A DNA stretch of 64,000 nucleotides from the NCBI GenBank assembly GCA_034429475.1, contig DAOUGD010000058.1:7060-71059 (forward strand). The letters run 5' to 3'. Both the position numbers and the translations under genes were made by a program. This DNA comes from JAKQHY01 sp034429475. GTDB taxonomy: Bacteria; Chloroflexota; Anaerolineae; B4-G1; SLSP01. Under the pieces are notes generated by a model. The model worked only from the letters and a program-made list of their open reading frames with translations. It was not told where the DNA came from and did not search any database. Below, in pieces: positions 1 through 9,385 of the stretch. Every line of letters starts with the position of its first letter. Position 1 is the stretch's first letter.

Positions 1-1092
1 GTCGGACTCCAAAAGGTTGCCCTGGGCGTCACACAGACCGGCTTCGTGCGCGTACACAGGAATGGGCGGCGAATCTGCTTCCGGTGGATAACACAACGGG
101 CTGCCCTCCGCGTTGCGCTCACACACGGGGAATAGATGGGTTTCCCCATTCCACACAAAGCCGAGGTAAGCGCGCCACAACGGGATCGACTGTTTGACTT
201 CCTGGTACGGCTCCGGCGTCAGGGCGGCCAGCAGCGACATTTGCTCAATGTAGGCGGGCAATTCCTCGCGCTGGCGTTGCGTATAACGCGCCTGTACTTG
301 CGCCCGCGCCGCCTCCGGCAGATAGTCCAGGCGCTCGTGCAGAAACAGCTCAAACGTCTCCAGGCGGCAGCGGAGATAATCCGTGTGGCCCGGAGGACAG
401 CGATACGGGCGGGCGCGGTTCCAATCACGGGTCAGCGTCTTGAGCAGTGGCACGTCGGACACGCCAGACTCACCGGCGATTTCCAACAGCACGCGCAGCA
501 TCACCCGCTCGCGCCAATCCACGGCAAGCAGGTCGTTGTAGTGGTAAAGCAAATCGAGGGCGGCGCAGACCCAGGCGGCAGCCTCTTTTACCGGGGAATC
601 CACGCGAGGGAACGTCTGTTGGAAGCCGGTGGTCTCGTTGGCGTGTCGCGCCTGGTCTTCCCGCAGGCCAAATTCCAGGTAGAACTGCCACATCCCCTGC
701 GGGAACGCGCTGGCGAGGTCTTTGCCGGCCAGGCGCAGCAGCTTTTGGTAGGCGTACAACACCGTCGCCGGCCCGGCCACGAACACGCTGAACAATCCCT
801 GGGGCAGCAAGTTCAGCCCGCGCATCAACGCGCTCACGTCCTGCCGCACCCGCTCCGCCTTGAGCTTGCGGCCCTTCAGTTGGGTCAACCCGCTGAGGAT
901 CATCGCCGGCAGATTGCCCGCGGGCAGTACGTCGGCCACTTCCTGGCGGATTTTGCGGATTTCCGGGAGCGTGAGCTGCGTCAGTTTGCGCAGCGTTTCG
1001 TCGTCAATCTCGGACAGCGCGGCAAACGTCGTCTGCTGCGCGCGGGTCAAGGCTTCCAGGGGGGCGGTATCTTCGGAAACAGTTTCGGGCAT
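1..1092 (-). CDS. Hypothetical protein, cut by window edge
   Basis: From an ATG at 1092 the minus strand stays open for 364 codons to base 1, so the gene continues outside the window. An AAGGAT-like ribosome site lies about 10 bases ahead. The protein begins MPETVSEDTAPLEALTR and looks soluble and mainly helical, with a segment FPQGMWQFYLEFGLRED near residue 130. Two cysteine-bearing stretches occur later (YRCPPGHTDYLRC, then FPVCERNAEGSPLCYPP). I do not recognise a family. It is the next gene after the D-x-C repeat protein, beyond a hairpin, so it may belong to the same cluster. Reading-frame quality and codon use look real; the opposite-strand frames here look like shadows. Confidence 0.7.
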   Translation of the reverse strand, partial: MPETVSEDTAPLEALTRAQQTTFAALSEIDDETLRKLTQLTLPEIRKIRQEVADVLPAGNLPAMILSGLTQLKGRKLKAERVRQDVSALMRGLNLLPQGLFSVFVAGPATVLYAYQKLLRLAGKDLASAFPQGMWQFYLEFGLREDQARHANETTGFQQTFPRVDSPVKEAAAWVCAALDLLYHYNDLLAVDWRERVMLRVLLEIAGESGVSDVPLLKTLTRDWNRARPYRCPPGHTDYLRCRLETFELFLHERLDYLPEAARAQVQARYTQRQREELPAYIEQMSLLAALTPEPYQEVKQSIPLWRAYLGFVWNGETHLFPVCERNAEGSPLCYPPEADSPPIPVYAHEAGLCDAQGNLLESD

Positions 1093-1145
1093 CAATAGTA
1101 TCCTTAATGAAGAAATGGGAAACGAGAAATCAGAAATCAGGAAAG

Positions 1146-1178
1146 GGTGCAGCGCACTTGAGGCAAGCACGCTGCACC
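1146..1178 (-). terminator. Hairpin just after the D-x-C precursor gene
   Basis: A perfect 9-bp inverted repeat (GGTGCAGCG / CGCTGCACC) starts 7 bases after the precursor stop codon. On the minus strand it is followed by a loose T-rich stretch, so it could be a weak terminator or attenuator. That would let the small protein be made in excess over the downstream gene, as is common for precursor-peptide operons. The function is inferred. Confidence 0.5.
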
Positions 1179-1184
1179 TGTGCG

Positions 1185-1958
1185 TCAGGGTTCATCGGAG
1201 TGGGTGAGGGCGGCGCCGAGGGCGACGACCGCCGCGCCCACTACGGCGGCGCCTCCAAGCATTGTCGTTGCCGATTGAGCATGGAAAGAAGTCACTCTGG
1301 CGGCATTGGGCGGTTGATCCTCATCCCCGCCCGTAGGGTTGCAGATGTCTATGACATTTTGACCAGCTTCCACACAAATATCAGGGTCGCCTGGAGGCGG
1401 GCTACAATTGTCCTGTGCAACCTGTCCGGTAACGGGATCCCGGCAGAAGTCCGGTTCTGCATCACCAGGACATTGATCCGGTTCATTCACGGCCGGGATG
1501 CACTCGTCAGGTTCGGACGGGAGAGTCGCGCTACAGGAGTCACCATTGCCGCCAGGCGCATCTGGGCATATATCGACATCGTCTGGTGCCGTATTGCATG
1601 TGTCCGGGGTGCCAGGTGGATTCTCACATAACAGATCGGGGTCTGGGATAGTAGGATCACATATATCAGGTGGCACATCAGGGGGAAGAGCGCAGATATC
1701 TGCCTCACTCCCAGGTACACATTCATCAAGTTCTTCCATTCCGGGTATGCAGACATCCGAACTACCTGGCTGAGAATCCGGACAGACATCTGTGTCCTCT
1801 CCTGGATTGCAGTAATCGGCCATGGCAGTGCAGTCATCGGCAAGCGCCGGGTTGGCGCCGCCAAAATTCAACACCCCAAAGTGGCTCAATCCGGCGGCGG
1901 CCGCTCCCGCCGCCAACCATTTCAAAAAGTCTCGTCTTGACATCGGTTTCATCACCAT
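1185..1958 (-). CDS. Tat-exported 17-cysteine D-x-C repeat protein (putative modified-peptide precursor)
   Basis: This 257-residue protein opens with a twin-arginine signal (SRRDFLKW, then an Ala-rich hydrophobic run and a likely cleavage after NPALA). Residues ~40-210 hold 17 cysteines spaced 7-13 residues apart, mostly 9-11. Sixteen are preceded by Asp two positions before (D-x-C: ADYC, TDVC, PDIC, VDIC and so on); the exception is PDLLC. The linkers are rich in P, G, D and E. A C-terminal hydrophobic segment (residues ~230-250) could anchor it in a membrane. An excellent AAGGAGGTG site supports the ATG. The gene follows a SPASM radical-SAM gene by 126 bp. Known SPASM enzymes (QhpD, PapB, SCIFF maturases) join Cys to Asp, Glu or other residues by thioethers, so this is a plausible substrate. 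Plain disulfides or metal binding remain alternatives. I know no named family. Confidence 0.8.
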   Translation of the reverse strand: MVMKPMSRRDFLKWLAAGAAAAGLSHFGVLNFGGANPALADDCTAMADYCNPGEDTDVCPDSQPGSSDVCIPGMEELDECVPGSEADICALPPDVPPDICDPTIPDPDLLCENPPGTPDTCNTAPDDVDICPDAPGGNGDSCSATLPSEPDECIPAVNEPDQCPGDAEPDFCRDPVTGQVAQDNCSPPPGDPDICVEAGQNVIDICNPTGGDEDQPPNAARVTSFHAQSATTMLGGAAVVGAAVVALGAALTHSDEP

Positions 1959-2084
1959 ACAGCACCTCCTTCAGCTAATCAGTGATGAAGAGTGATTCAA
2001 GAAACAAGCCTCACAGGAAATCCTCCACAACCACCTCCTTATCCGCGGCGCAAGGTTGGTCGCTTAAGGCTCAGGATTGATCTT

Positions 2085-3524
2085 TTACCGCAACAGTGGC
2101 GCGACTTCCTCGCCCACCAATTGACTCAGGTAGTCCGGGTGCTGCGCGCGGAGCGTCTCGTAGAGCCAGACGCCGCGCTCGAACCAGCCGCGCAACTCGG
2201 CGCACCACCAGTCTTGCGGCTCGGCAAACGTCCCATCGGCGCAGGAAACGTGCCAGGGGCAGTAGCCGCCGCAGAGGTTGATGGCCCAGCAGGTCTCGCA
2301 CTTGCGCTTGGTGGCGAAGTAGCCGCGCAGGTACGCCGCGAAACGTTCCCGGTCAATGCCGGTGCTCACGTGCCCCAGGATGTAGGCCGGCATCCCCACG
2401 TAGCGGTGGCAGGGATAGAGGGCGCCGTCAATGCCGACGGTCGTGCAGCCGCGCCCCACCCCGCAGCGCATCCGCCGGTTCTGCGCGTCGTGGATGTCGC
2501 GCACGACGCCGGCCCAGGGGTTGAAGCACACGCGCTCGCCGCGTTCCAACTGCGCGAATAACCGCTCGATGAAGAAATCGTCTTGCGCCGCCAGCACCGC
2601 ATTCTCCGCCGGGCCGATGTCATAGGGGCCGAAGTTGTCCACGCGCCCGGCGCAGCGGCTCATCGCCACGCGGGTGAAGCCGAAATCCTCCAGGAATTGC
2701 ACGATTCTGGGTCGATCCAGGCAGCGATTGCTCAAGGTGCAGCGCACCGTCACGCTCCGGCGGCGCTCCATCAGGCGGCGCACGCCGCCCGCTGCCGCCG
2801 CAAACGAGCCTTCCCCATGGGCGAAAGGACGCACGGCGTCATGCACTTCCGGCGGCCCGTCTATACTTACCATCAGCCCGAAGTTGTACTGCTTGATCAG
2901 GTCAATAACCTCGTCATCCAACAGCGTGCCATTGGTGGTCATCGAGTACGTGACGTTTTTGCCGCGCTCCGCGCCGAGCTGCTGGCTGTAGGCGATGGCC
3001 TGCTTGAGCACCGGCTTGTTGAGCAGCGGCTCACCGCCGAAGAAGGTGATGTGGATAGCCTCGGCAGACGCGCCGCGCGTGAACGCCAGGTCAACCGACT
3101 GCCGGGCAGTCTCCCAGGACATCAAGCCGTGATGCAGTGCGTCGTTGTCGCTCATGTAGCAGTAGCGGCAGCGCAGATTGCACGCCTCAGCCAGATCGAG
3201 TTCGATATTGCCGGTTCCCATCTGCACCAGTTGTTGGATGTACGCTTCGTTTTCGGGGTCATCGTAGGTCTGCAAAGGCGCGCGGAACAGGCCACGCTCT
3301 TCCAGCCAACGCAGCTCGCGCAGCACCGTCTGCGCGGTTTCCGCGCCGTGAGCGTCCGCCAGTTGCGCGCGCTGCGCCTCCGGCGACACGTCCTCCGCTC
3401 GCAGTCGTAGCGCATCGTAGGCCGGCGCGTCCAACTGCATCACCGTGCTCGTCTCAATATCCAGCACGTACCGGTTGCCACGGTATTCAAACAGGTGGTA
3501 AGGAGAAAGGGAAAGGTCTTTCAT
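2085..3524 (-). CDS. Radical SAM/SPASM peptide maturase
   Basis: The 479-residue protein has three parts. The N-terminal ~85 residues (FEYRGNRYVLDIETSTV...) resemble the short leader-recognition-like region at the front of SCIFF-type maturases. The radical-SAM core has C115-x3-C119-x2-C122 for the 4Fe-4S cluster and GGEP at 163-166. The C-terminal SPASM region has C360 with G-x4-C372, then C409-x2-C412-x5-C418-x3-C422, C428 and C441, enough for two auxiliary clusters. The stretch CETCWAINLCGGYC is typical of SCIFF maturases and QhpD, which make thioether bonds in peptides. The neighbouring D-x-C repeat protein is the obvious substrate candidate. An anaerobic SME-type enzyme is less likely because no sulfatase is nearby. 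The enzyme class is secure; the substrate is inferred. Confidence 0.9.
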   Translation of the reverse strand: MKDLSLSPYHLFEYRGNRYVLDIETSTVMQLDAPAYDALRLRAEDVSPEAQRAQLADAHGAETAQTVLRELRWLEERGLFRAPLQTYDDPENEAYIQQLVQMGTGNIELDLAEACNLRCRYCYMSDNDALHHGLMSWETARQSVDLAFTRGASAEAIHITFFGGEPLLNKPVLKQAIAYSQQLGAERGKNVTYSMTTNGTLLDDEVIDLIKQYNFGLMVSIDGPPEVHDAVRPFAHGEGSFAAAAGGVRRLMERRRSVTVRCTLSNRCLDRPRIVQFLEDFGFTRVAMSRCAGRVDNFGPYDIGPAENAVLAAQDDFFIERLFAQLERGERVCFNPWAGVVRDIHDAQNRRMRCGVGRGCTTVGIDGALYPCHRYVGMPAYILGHVSTGIDRERFAAYLRGYFATKRKCETCWAINLCGGYCPWHVSCADGTFAEPQDWWCAELRGWFERGVWLYETLRAQHPDYLSQLVGEEVAPLLR

Positions 3525-3540
3525 CTCTTTGTTATGGAAA

Positions 3541-3600
3541 ATGGGTAACGAGTAATGAGAAACGAGTATCCTTTACTCATTTCTCATTACTCATTTCTGA
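3541..3600. repeat. Palindromic heptad island (GAGTAAT type)
   Basis: Tandem 7-bp words (GAGTAAT, GAGAAAC, GAGTATC) are followed by their inverse (TTACTCA, TTTCTCA, TTACTCA). Together they can form a long imperfect hairpin between the maturase gene and the zinc-ribbon gene. Confidence 0.75.
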
Positions 3601-3610
3601 CTGCCCGCCT

Positions 3611-3952
3611 CTACTCTTTCGCCGCCGGCGCTTCTTTCATCGGCAGGTTTGCGCTGCAATAGGGGCAACTTGCCGATTGAGGGCCGGTCCACTTCACCTC
3701 GTCGCCGCTGATGGGGGCGTTGCATTTGGGACAAGAAGACGGCAGCAATTCCGGGCGATGCTCGCGATACTCCGGCGCGACGGCGGTGGGCACGGCCAGT
3801 TGGATGACCGCCTCCAGGATCCCGCTCAATGCCACCAATATCAGGATTCCGGGCCAGAACCAGCCCTTCCAGAACAAAATCGCCAGGCCGACCAGCCAGA
3901 TAGCCCCGTGGATCGTCCGCCACGGGCCGGTCAACTTATCACTATGTTCCAT
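3611..3952 (-). CDS. Small membrane protein with C-terminal zinc ribbon
   Basis: A 113-residue protein. After a short N-terminal stretch, residues ~15-55 form two closely spaced hydrophobic segments (AIWLVGLAILFWKGW, then PGILILVALSGILEAVI). The tail has two CPxC knuckles (CPKC and CPYC, about 22 residues apart) typical of a zinc ribbon. It is probably a membrane-tethered small protein with the zinc ribbon on one face. No enzyme motif is seen and the role is unknown. It lies just upstream of the SPASM gene on the same strand, separated by a repeat island, so co-function is possible but unsupported. Confidence 0.75.
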   Translation of the reverse strand: MEHSDKLTGPWRTIHGAIWLVGLAILFWKGWFWPGILILVALSGILEAVIQLAVPTAVAPEYREHRPELLPSSCPKCNAPISGDEVKWTGPQSASCPYCSANLPMKEAPAAKE

Positions 3953-3965
3953 CGTCTATAGCTCC

Positions 3966-4033
3966 TTGAGGTTCAACGGATTGAACGGATTCAACGGAAA
4001 CAAATCCGTTAAATCCGCTAAATCCGTTGAGAG
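3966..4033. repeat. Palindromic repeat island (AACGGATT type)
   Basis: Tandem words around AACGGATTG/AACGGATTC are followed by the inverse arm AAATCCGTT/AAATCCGCT/AAATCCGTT. It sits directly after the fucI stop codon on the minus strand. Confidence 0.75.
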
Positions 4034-4042
4034 AATTTTAGG

Positions 4043-5830
<1,788 letters not shown>

Positions 5831-5847
5831 AAGAAACTCCTTTCAAA

Positions 5848-5884
5848 GTGGAAACTGGTCATTGGAAACCGGTTATTGGTCGTT
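5848..5884. repeat. Short repeat island (GGAAAC/TGGTCATT type)
   Basis: The words GGAAACTGGTCATT and GGAAACCGGTTATT follow each other between fucI and the kinase gene. It is a single-arm example of the island style seen across the window. Confidence 0.55.
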
Positions 5885-5885
5885 G

Positions 5886-7670
5886 TCATTCACCGACGGG
5901 CAGGGTAAACCAGAAAGTGCTGCCCTCCCCAACGGCGCTTTTCACACCGACTTTTCCGCCGAGTTTTTCGACAATGCGTTTGACGATGGACAGGCCCAGC
6001 CCGTGCCCTTCGACCTCCATCTGCCCGACCCGGGAGAACTCGGTGAACAAAGAAGCGCACTGCTCTGGAGAAAGCCCTACGCCGTTATCACGCACCCAGA
6101 AGGTAATTTTGGCTTTTGCGTCCTGGATTTTGGGCGTCGAATCCCCCTCCGATGCCCAACCCTGTGCTCCAAAATCCGACATAGCGTACCCCAACTCCAC
6201 ACGCGGAGGAACGGCTTCATCCGGGCGACCGCCATACTTGCAGGCGTTGCTGACATAGTTCGCCCAGACCTCCTCGACCCACGGCGCGTAGCCCAGTGCA
6301 ACCGGCCATGTTTCCGGCAGGATCACTTCCGCGCACGCGGCCTTCAACGCTACGGTGAGGCGAGTCAACGCCTCCGCCACGATGTGGGCCATATCCAGCA
6401 CACCCGGTTCCAGGGTTTCAATACGCCGCACACTGGCTAAGAGTAACAGCTCATCCACGATGGCCGTCATTTTGTTGCCGGTTTGGGCGATGATGTGTAA
6501 GAACTCGGTCACCTTATCCGGCGCAATCTCGGTATAGCGCTTTTCCAGCAACCCACCGAACCCCACAATGGCCGATAGGGGATTCTTCAGGTCGTGGGCA
6601 ACGGTGTGCGCAAACGCGTCCAACTCGGCGTTACTGGCTTCCAGTTCCACGGTGTACTGACGCAGCGCAGCCTCGCTTGCCCGGAGCGCTTTTTCCGCCG
6701 CGCGCCGCTCGGCCAATTCCTGCTCCAAAGCCTGATGTAGCTCCGCCTGCCGGATAGCGACGGCCAGCAGAACGCCGATTTCGACAGCAATGCGAGAGTG
6801 CTCCTTTGTAAAAGCATTCGGCTGGGCGGATTCCAGGGCTAATGCGCCCAGGACTTGTTCCCGAAAGGGTAAGGGCACCAACAGGTACGCGCGGACGCCC
6901 TGGGCGTACAATCGCTCCTGTAGTGTAGAGCGGTGCGGCACAGCGGTCAGATCGGCCACGTTGTGCAGCCGGGACAAGGGTGAGAGATCGTCGTGCAGTG
7001 AAGTTTCCCACATGGTAACATTGAGCAACACCTCAGAGTTAGCTTCTATCGCCAGGATTTTAGCCCGACGTTCAGGCGTGATTTCAATGACTGAAGCGCA
7101 ACGGCAAGGAATCAACTGCCGGACGCGGCTGATAGCAGCGGTGGCAATCGCTGCCGAAGAGGGTGTCGCCAAAATAGCCTGATCCAACTCATGAAGGATT
7201 TGTAAACGGGCTTCAGCCTGCCGCCGTTCGGTCACTTCCTGTTCCAACCGCTCATTTTGTGCTTGAAGGCGCTGTTGCGCCTGACGCAGCGATAGGTGAA
7301 TGGCGATGCGCGCCAACACTTCCTCGATGCCAAAAGGTTTGGTGATGTAGTCCACACCACCGGCTTTGAAAGCGTCTATCTTTTCCTGGGGCGCGCTCAG
7401 GGCGCTGAGGAAGATGACCGGAATGTCGCGGGTGCGTTCATCGGCTTTCAGGTGCGCGCACGTCTCATAGCCATCCATCCCCGGCATCATAACATCCAAC
7501 AGGATCAAATCCGGCGGGGTGGTCTGCGCCGACTCCAATGCGCGCTCACCACTGTTCACGACTCGCGCCTTGTAGTTGGCCTGCGTCAACAACTGGGATA
7601 ACAGTTGTAAGTTCTCCTGCGTGTCATCCACCACTAAAATTGAAGCCTCTTGGGGTTTATCCATCTTCAT
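5886..7670 (-). CDS. Response regulator-GAF-histidine kinase hybrid
   Basis: Residues 1-130 form a receiver domain with acidic pocket VVDD and phospho-acceptor D59 (LLDVMMPG), and the conserved Lys in ITKPF. A coiled linker (~130-160) leads to a GAF domain (~165-310), then another coiled coil and a HisKA domain with H359 (AHTVAHDLKNPLS). The HATPase domain follows, with N box (VSNACKYG), D528 in RDNGVGL, and GHGLGLSI. There is no membrane segment, so it is a cytosolic sensor kinase whose receiver is upstream of its own kinase. Residues ~496-519 form an unusual loop between the N box and the Asp box, encoded by a palindromic DNA insert. Its partner regulator is not in the window. Start may be at 7670 or 7664. 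Confidence 0.92.
   Translation of the reverse strand: MKMDKPQEASILVVDDTQENLQLLSQLLTQANYKARVVNSGERALESAQTTPPDLILLDVMMPGMDGYETCAHLKADERTRDIPVIFLSALSAPQEKIDAFKAGGVDYITKPFGIEEVLARIAIHLSLRQAQQRLQAQNERLEQEVTERRQAEARLQILHELDQAILATPSSAAIATAAISRVRQLIPCRCASVIEITPERRAKILAIEANSEVLLNVTMWETSLHDDLSPLSRLHNVADLTAVPHRSTLQERLYAQGVRAYLLVPLPFREQVLGALALESAQPNAFTKEHSRIAVEIGVLLAVAIRQAELHQALEQELAERRAAEKALRASEAALRQYTVELEASNAELDAFAHTVAHDLKNPLSAIVGFGGLLEKRYTEIAPDKVTEFLHIIAQTGNKMTAIVDELLLLASVRRIETLEPGVLDMAHIVAEALTRLTVALKAACAEVILPETWPVALGYAPWVEEVWANYVSNACKYGGRPDEAVPPRVELGYAMSDFGAQGWASEGDSTPKIQDAKAKITFWVRDNGVGLSPEQCASLFTEFSRVGQMEVEGHGLGLSIVKRIVEKLGGKVGVKSAVGEGSTFWFTLPVGE
6125..6177. repeat. Inverted repeat inside the kinase ATPase domain
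   Basis: GGATTTTGG and CCAAAATCC form a perfect 9-bp inverted repeat with a 35-bp centre, in the same style as the intergenic islands. It encodes a low-complexity loop (around SDFGAQGWASEGDSTPKIQD) that ordinary HATPase domains lack at this place. The insertion keeps the reading frame. Confidence 0.65.
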
Positions 7671-8122
7671 TCACCACAAAGTCGTGTCAATATTGAGAGA
7701 CCCTACGCAACGACTCTCAAAATCTTCCGGGAAGCTAGTAAATAGGCTTTTTTCGGAAGCCCTTTGACGCCAAAGTTGACCCAAATCCAGCTTCTGGGAA
7801 GGTGGACTGCGTAAGTTCTGATTGAGAGGAAATTCGATGAGTCGGAACATCAACCACAACCCAGGGAACACTTCGAGAAACAGAGGGATTTGAATGTGAG
7901 GTAATAGCAGTCAGCTTAGGATTCATCAGTATCTTGAACACCCCTCATCCTTGAGTTATGCTCATGATACACCCACTCTCCATAAAATAAAACCGGGGGC
8001 TGTCCCATAGCCCCCGGTTCTTCAGAAGGAGGAGAATCATCGTAATCCCTAAGCCATGCTTAAGATACCACACTCCCAATGAAATGACTTGACGCATAGA
8101 TGACGATTACCTGGCGAACGGT
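7671..8122. other. Gene-free stretch upstream of the kinase
   Basis: Apart from the terminator at 7991-8019, I see no convincing gene here. Two short minus-strand frames of 66-68 codons overlap in different phases and show no recognisable domain. They may be decayed coding sequence, but no transposase motif or terminal repeat supports that. The kinase promoter should lie within this region. Confidence 0.5.
7991..8019 (-). terminator. Rho-independent terminator after larA
   Basis: A perfect 10-bp stem (AACCGGGGGC / GCCCCCGGTT) with a 9-base loop is followed on the minus strand by TTTTATTTTAT. It lies about 100 bases past the racemase stop codon. Confidence 0.85.
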
Positions 8123-9385
8123 TTACGGAATGTATGGCACGATGTACGGGCCTTCGGGCAACACGGCCACGCGCGGCCCGTACTGCACGCGCAGTTTTTG
8201 CACTGTCGTGGGGATGTCGCGACAGGGCGTCAGCAACGCGGCGGCGATCTGCGTGTCCGTCAGGCCGTCACTGTACACGAAGACATCCGCGTGCCGTTGG
8301 ATAAGCGCCTGTATCTGCACCTGCCATTGATCCGCCGCCGCAAAACCGGGGCGCGCCACCATCTCCAGCACACCCTGTGGCGAGCCGCCCTCGGCCAGCA
8401 GCGCGGCGTAACGCCCGTGAGCGGGGATGCCGTCCTCGCAGGCCGCCACCAGCAGAATCGCGCCGCCCGGCCGCACAATCTGCCGCGCCGCGCTCATCCC
8501 CTTGACCGTCTGGTAAAGGTTCTGATCCAGCGGATAGCCGCCGTTGGTGACAACGACCACATCGTAAGGGGCGGATACCGGCAACATCGCGTGGGCGCGC
8601 ACGAATTCACAGCCTTGCGCGTGCGCCGCCTCCAGATCGCCGGCGAAGACGCCGGTAATGGCGCCCGCCGCGTTGATCGTGACATTCAGCAGGAACGTGG
8701 GGCGCGTCATCTGCGCGACTTCGAGCATCTCCTCCCACACGGGATTGCCGCGCGTGCGGCCCCACGTCGCGTTGGAGTGACCGATCATCGCTGTCCCGTG
8801 ATTGGTGAGCACGCTTTCGGCGCCGGCCAGGGCAGGGAGTACGCCCTTCGGGCCGCCGCTAAATCCGGCGAAGAAGTGCGGCTCGATCAGGCCGGTGAGG
8901 ATACGCGCGTCGGCCTCCACAAAGCGCCGATTGACGCGCACAGGATGGCCGAAGGACGTGACGCCCAGCGCGACCAGCCCGGCGTCGTCGTTGCCGTCGT
9001 GCTGGAGGCAGCGATAGGCGTCCACAATGCCGTCGCCCAACAGCGCCCGCAACTCCGCCTCCGTCTGGCGGCGGTGCGTGCCGAGTGCGTTGAGCAGCGT
9101 GATGTCCGCCCGGCGCACGCCGGCCGCCTCCAGCTCGGCCAGCAGCGGCGGCAGGAGGCGCGCGTTGGGCGTCGCCCGCGTGATGTCGCTGTGGGCGATC
9201 ACGACGGTATCGCCAGGCCGCACCCTCTCCGCCAGCGGCGCGCAGCCGATGGGCACGCGCAGGCCTTGCCGGATCACGGCAGTCTCGTCCCCCACCCCTG
9301 GCGCGGGCCGCGCGGTGAGCACGGCCACGTCATCCGGCAAGGCCACGGTCAGTCCGGTACGCCCATAACGCAGGAATACCTGCAT
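8123..9385 (-). CDS. larA: LarA-family nickel-pincer racemase/epimerase
   Basis: The 420-residue protein has the LarA signature EPHFFAGFSGGPKGVLP. K180 is the position that tethers the nickel-pincer nucleotide, and H104 (GTHR) and H170 are the family's catalytic and metal residues. LarA enzymes interconvert stereoisomers of 2-hydroxy acids (lactate and sugar-derived acids) by transient hydride transfer. The ATG overlaps the stop of the upstream SDR gene by one base (TAATG), so the two are translationally coupled. That pairing argues for a sugar-acid or sugar-lactone substrate rather than lactate. The LarB/C/E cofactor genes are not in the window and would have to be elsewhere. Family is sure; substrate is not. 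Confidence 0.88.
   Translation of the reverse strand: MQVFLRYGRTGLTVALPDDVAVLTARPAPGVGDETAVIRQGLRVPIGCAPLAERVRPGDTVVIAHSDITRATPNARLLPPLLAELEAAGVRRADITLLNALGTHRRQTEAELRALLGDGIVDAYRCLQHDGNDDAGLVALGVTSFGHPVRVNRRFVEADARILTGLIEPHFFAGFSGGPKGVLPALAGAESVLTNHGTAMIGHSNATWGRTRGNPVWEEMLEVAQMTRPTFLLNVTINAAGAITGVFAGDLEAAHAQGCEFVRAHAMLPVSAPYDVVVVTNGGYPLDQNLYQTVKGMSAARQIVRPGGAILLVAACEDGIPAHGRYAALLAEGGSPQGVLEMVARPGFAAADQWQVQIQALIQRHADVFVYSDGLTDTQIAAALLTPCRDIPTTVQKLRVQYGPRVAVLPEGPYIVPYIP

Noticed and set aside
2085..3524. Anaerobic sulfatase-maturating enzyme
   Set aside because: The SPASM region fits, but no sulfatase is nearby and the N-terminal region is of the peptide-maturase type.
7671..7941. Possible transposase remnant upstream of the kinase
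   Set aside because: Short overlapping frames only; no catalytic motif, terminal inverted repeat or target duplication could be seen.
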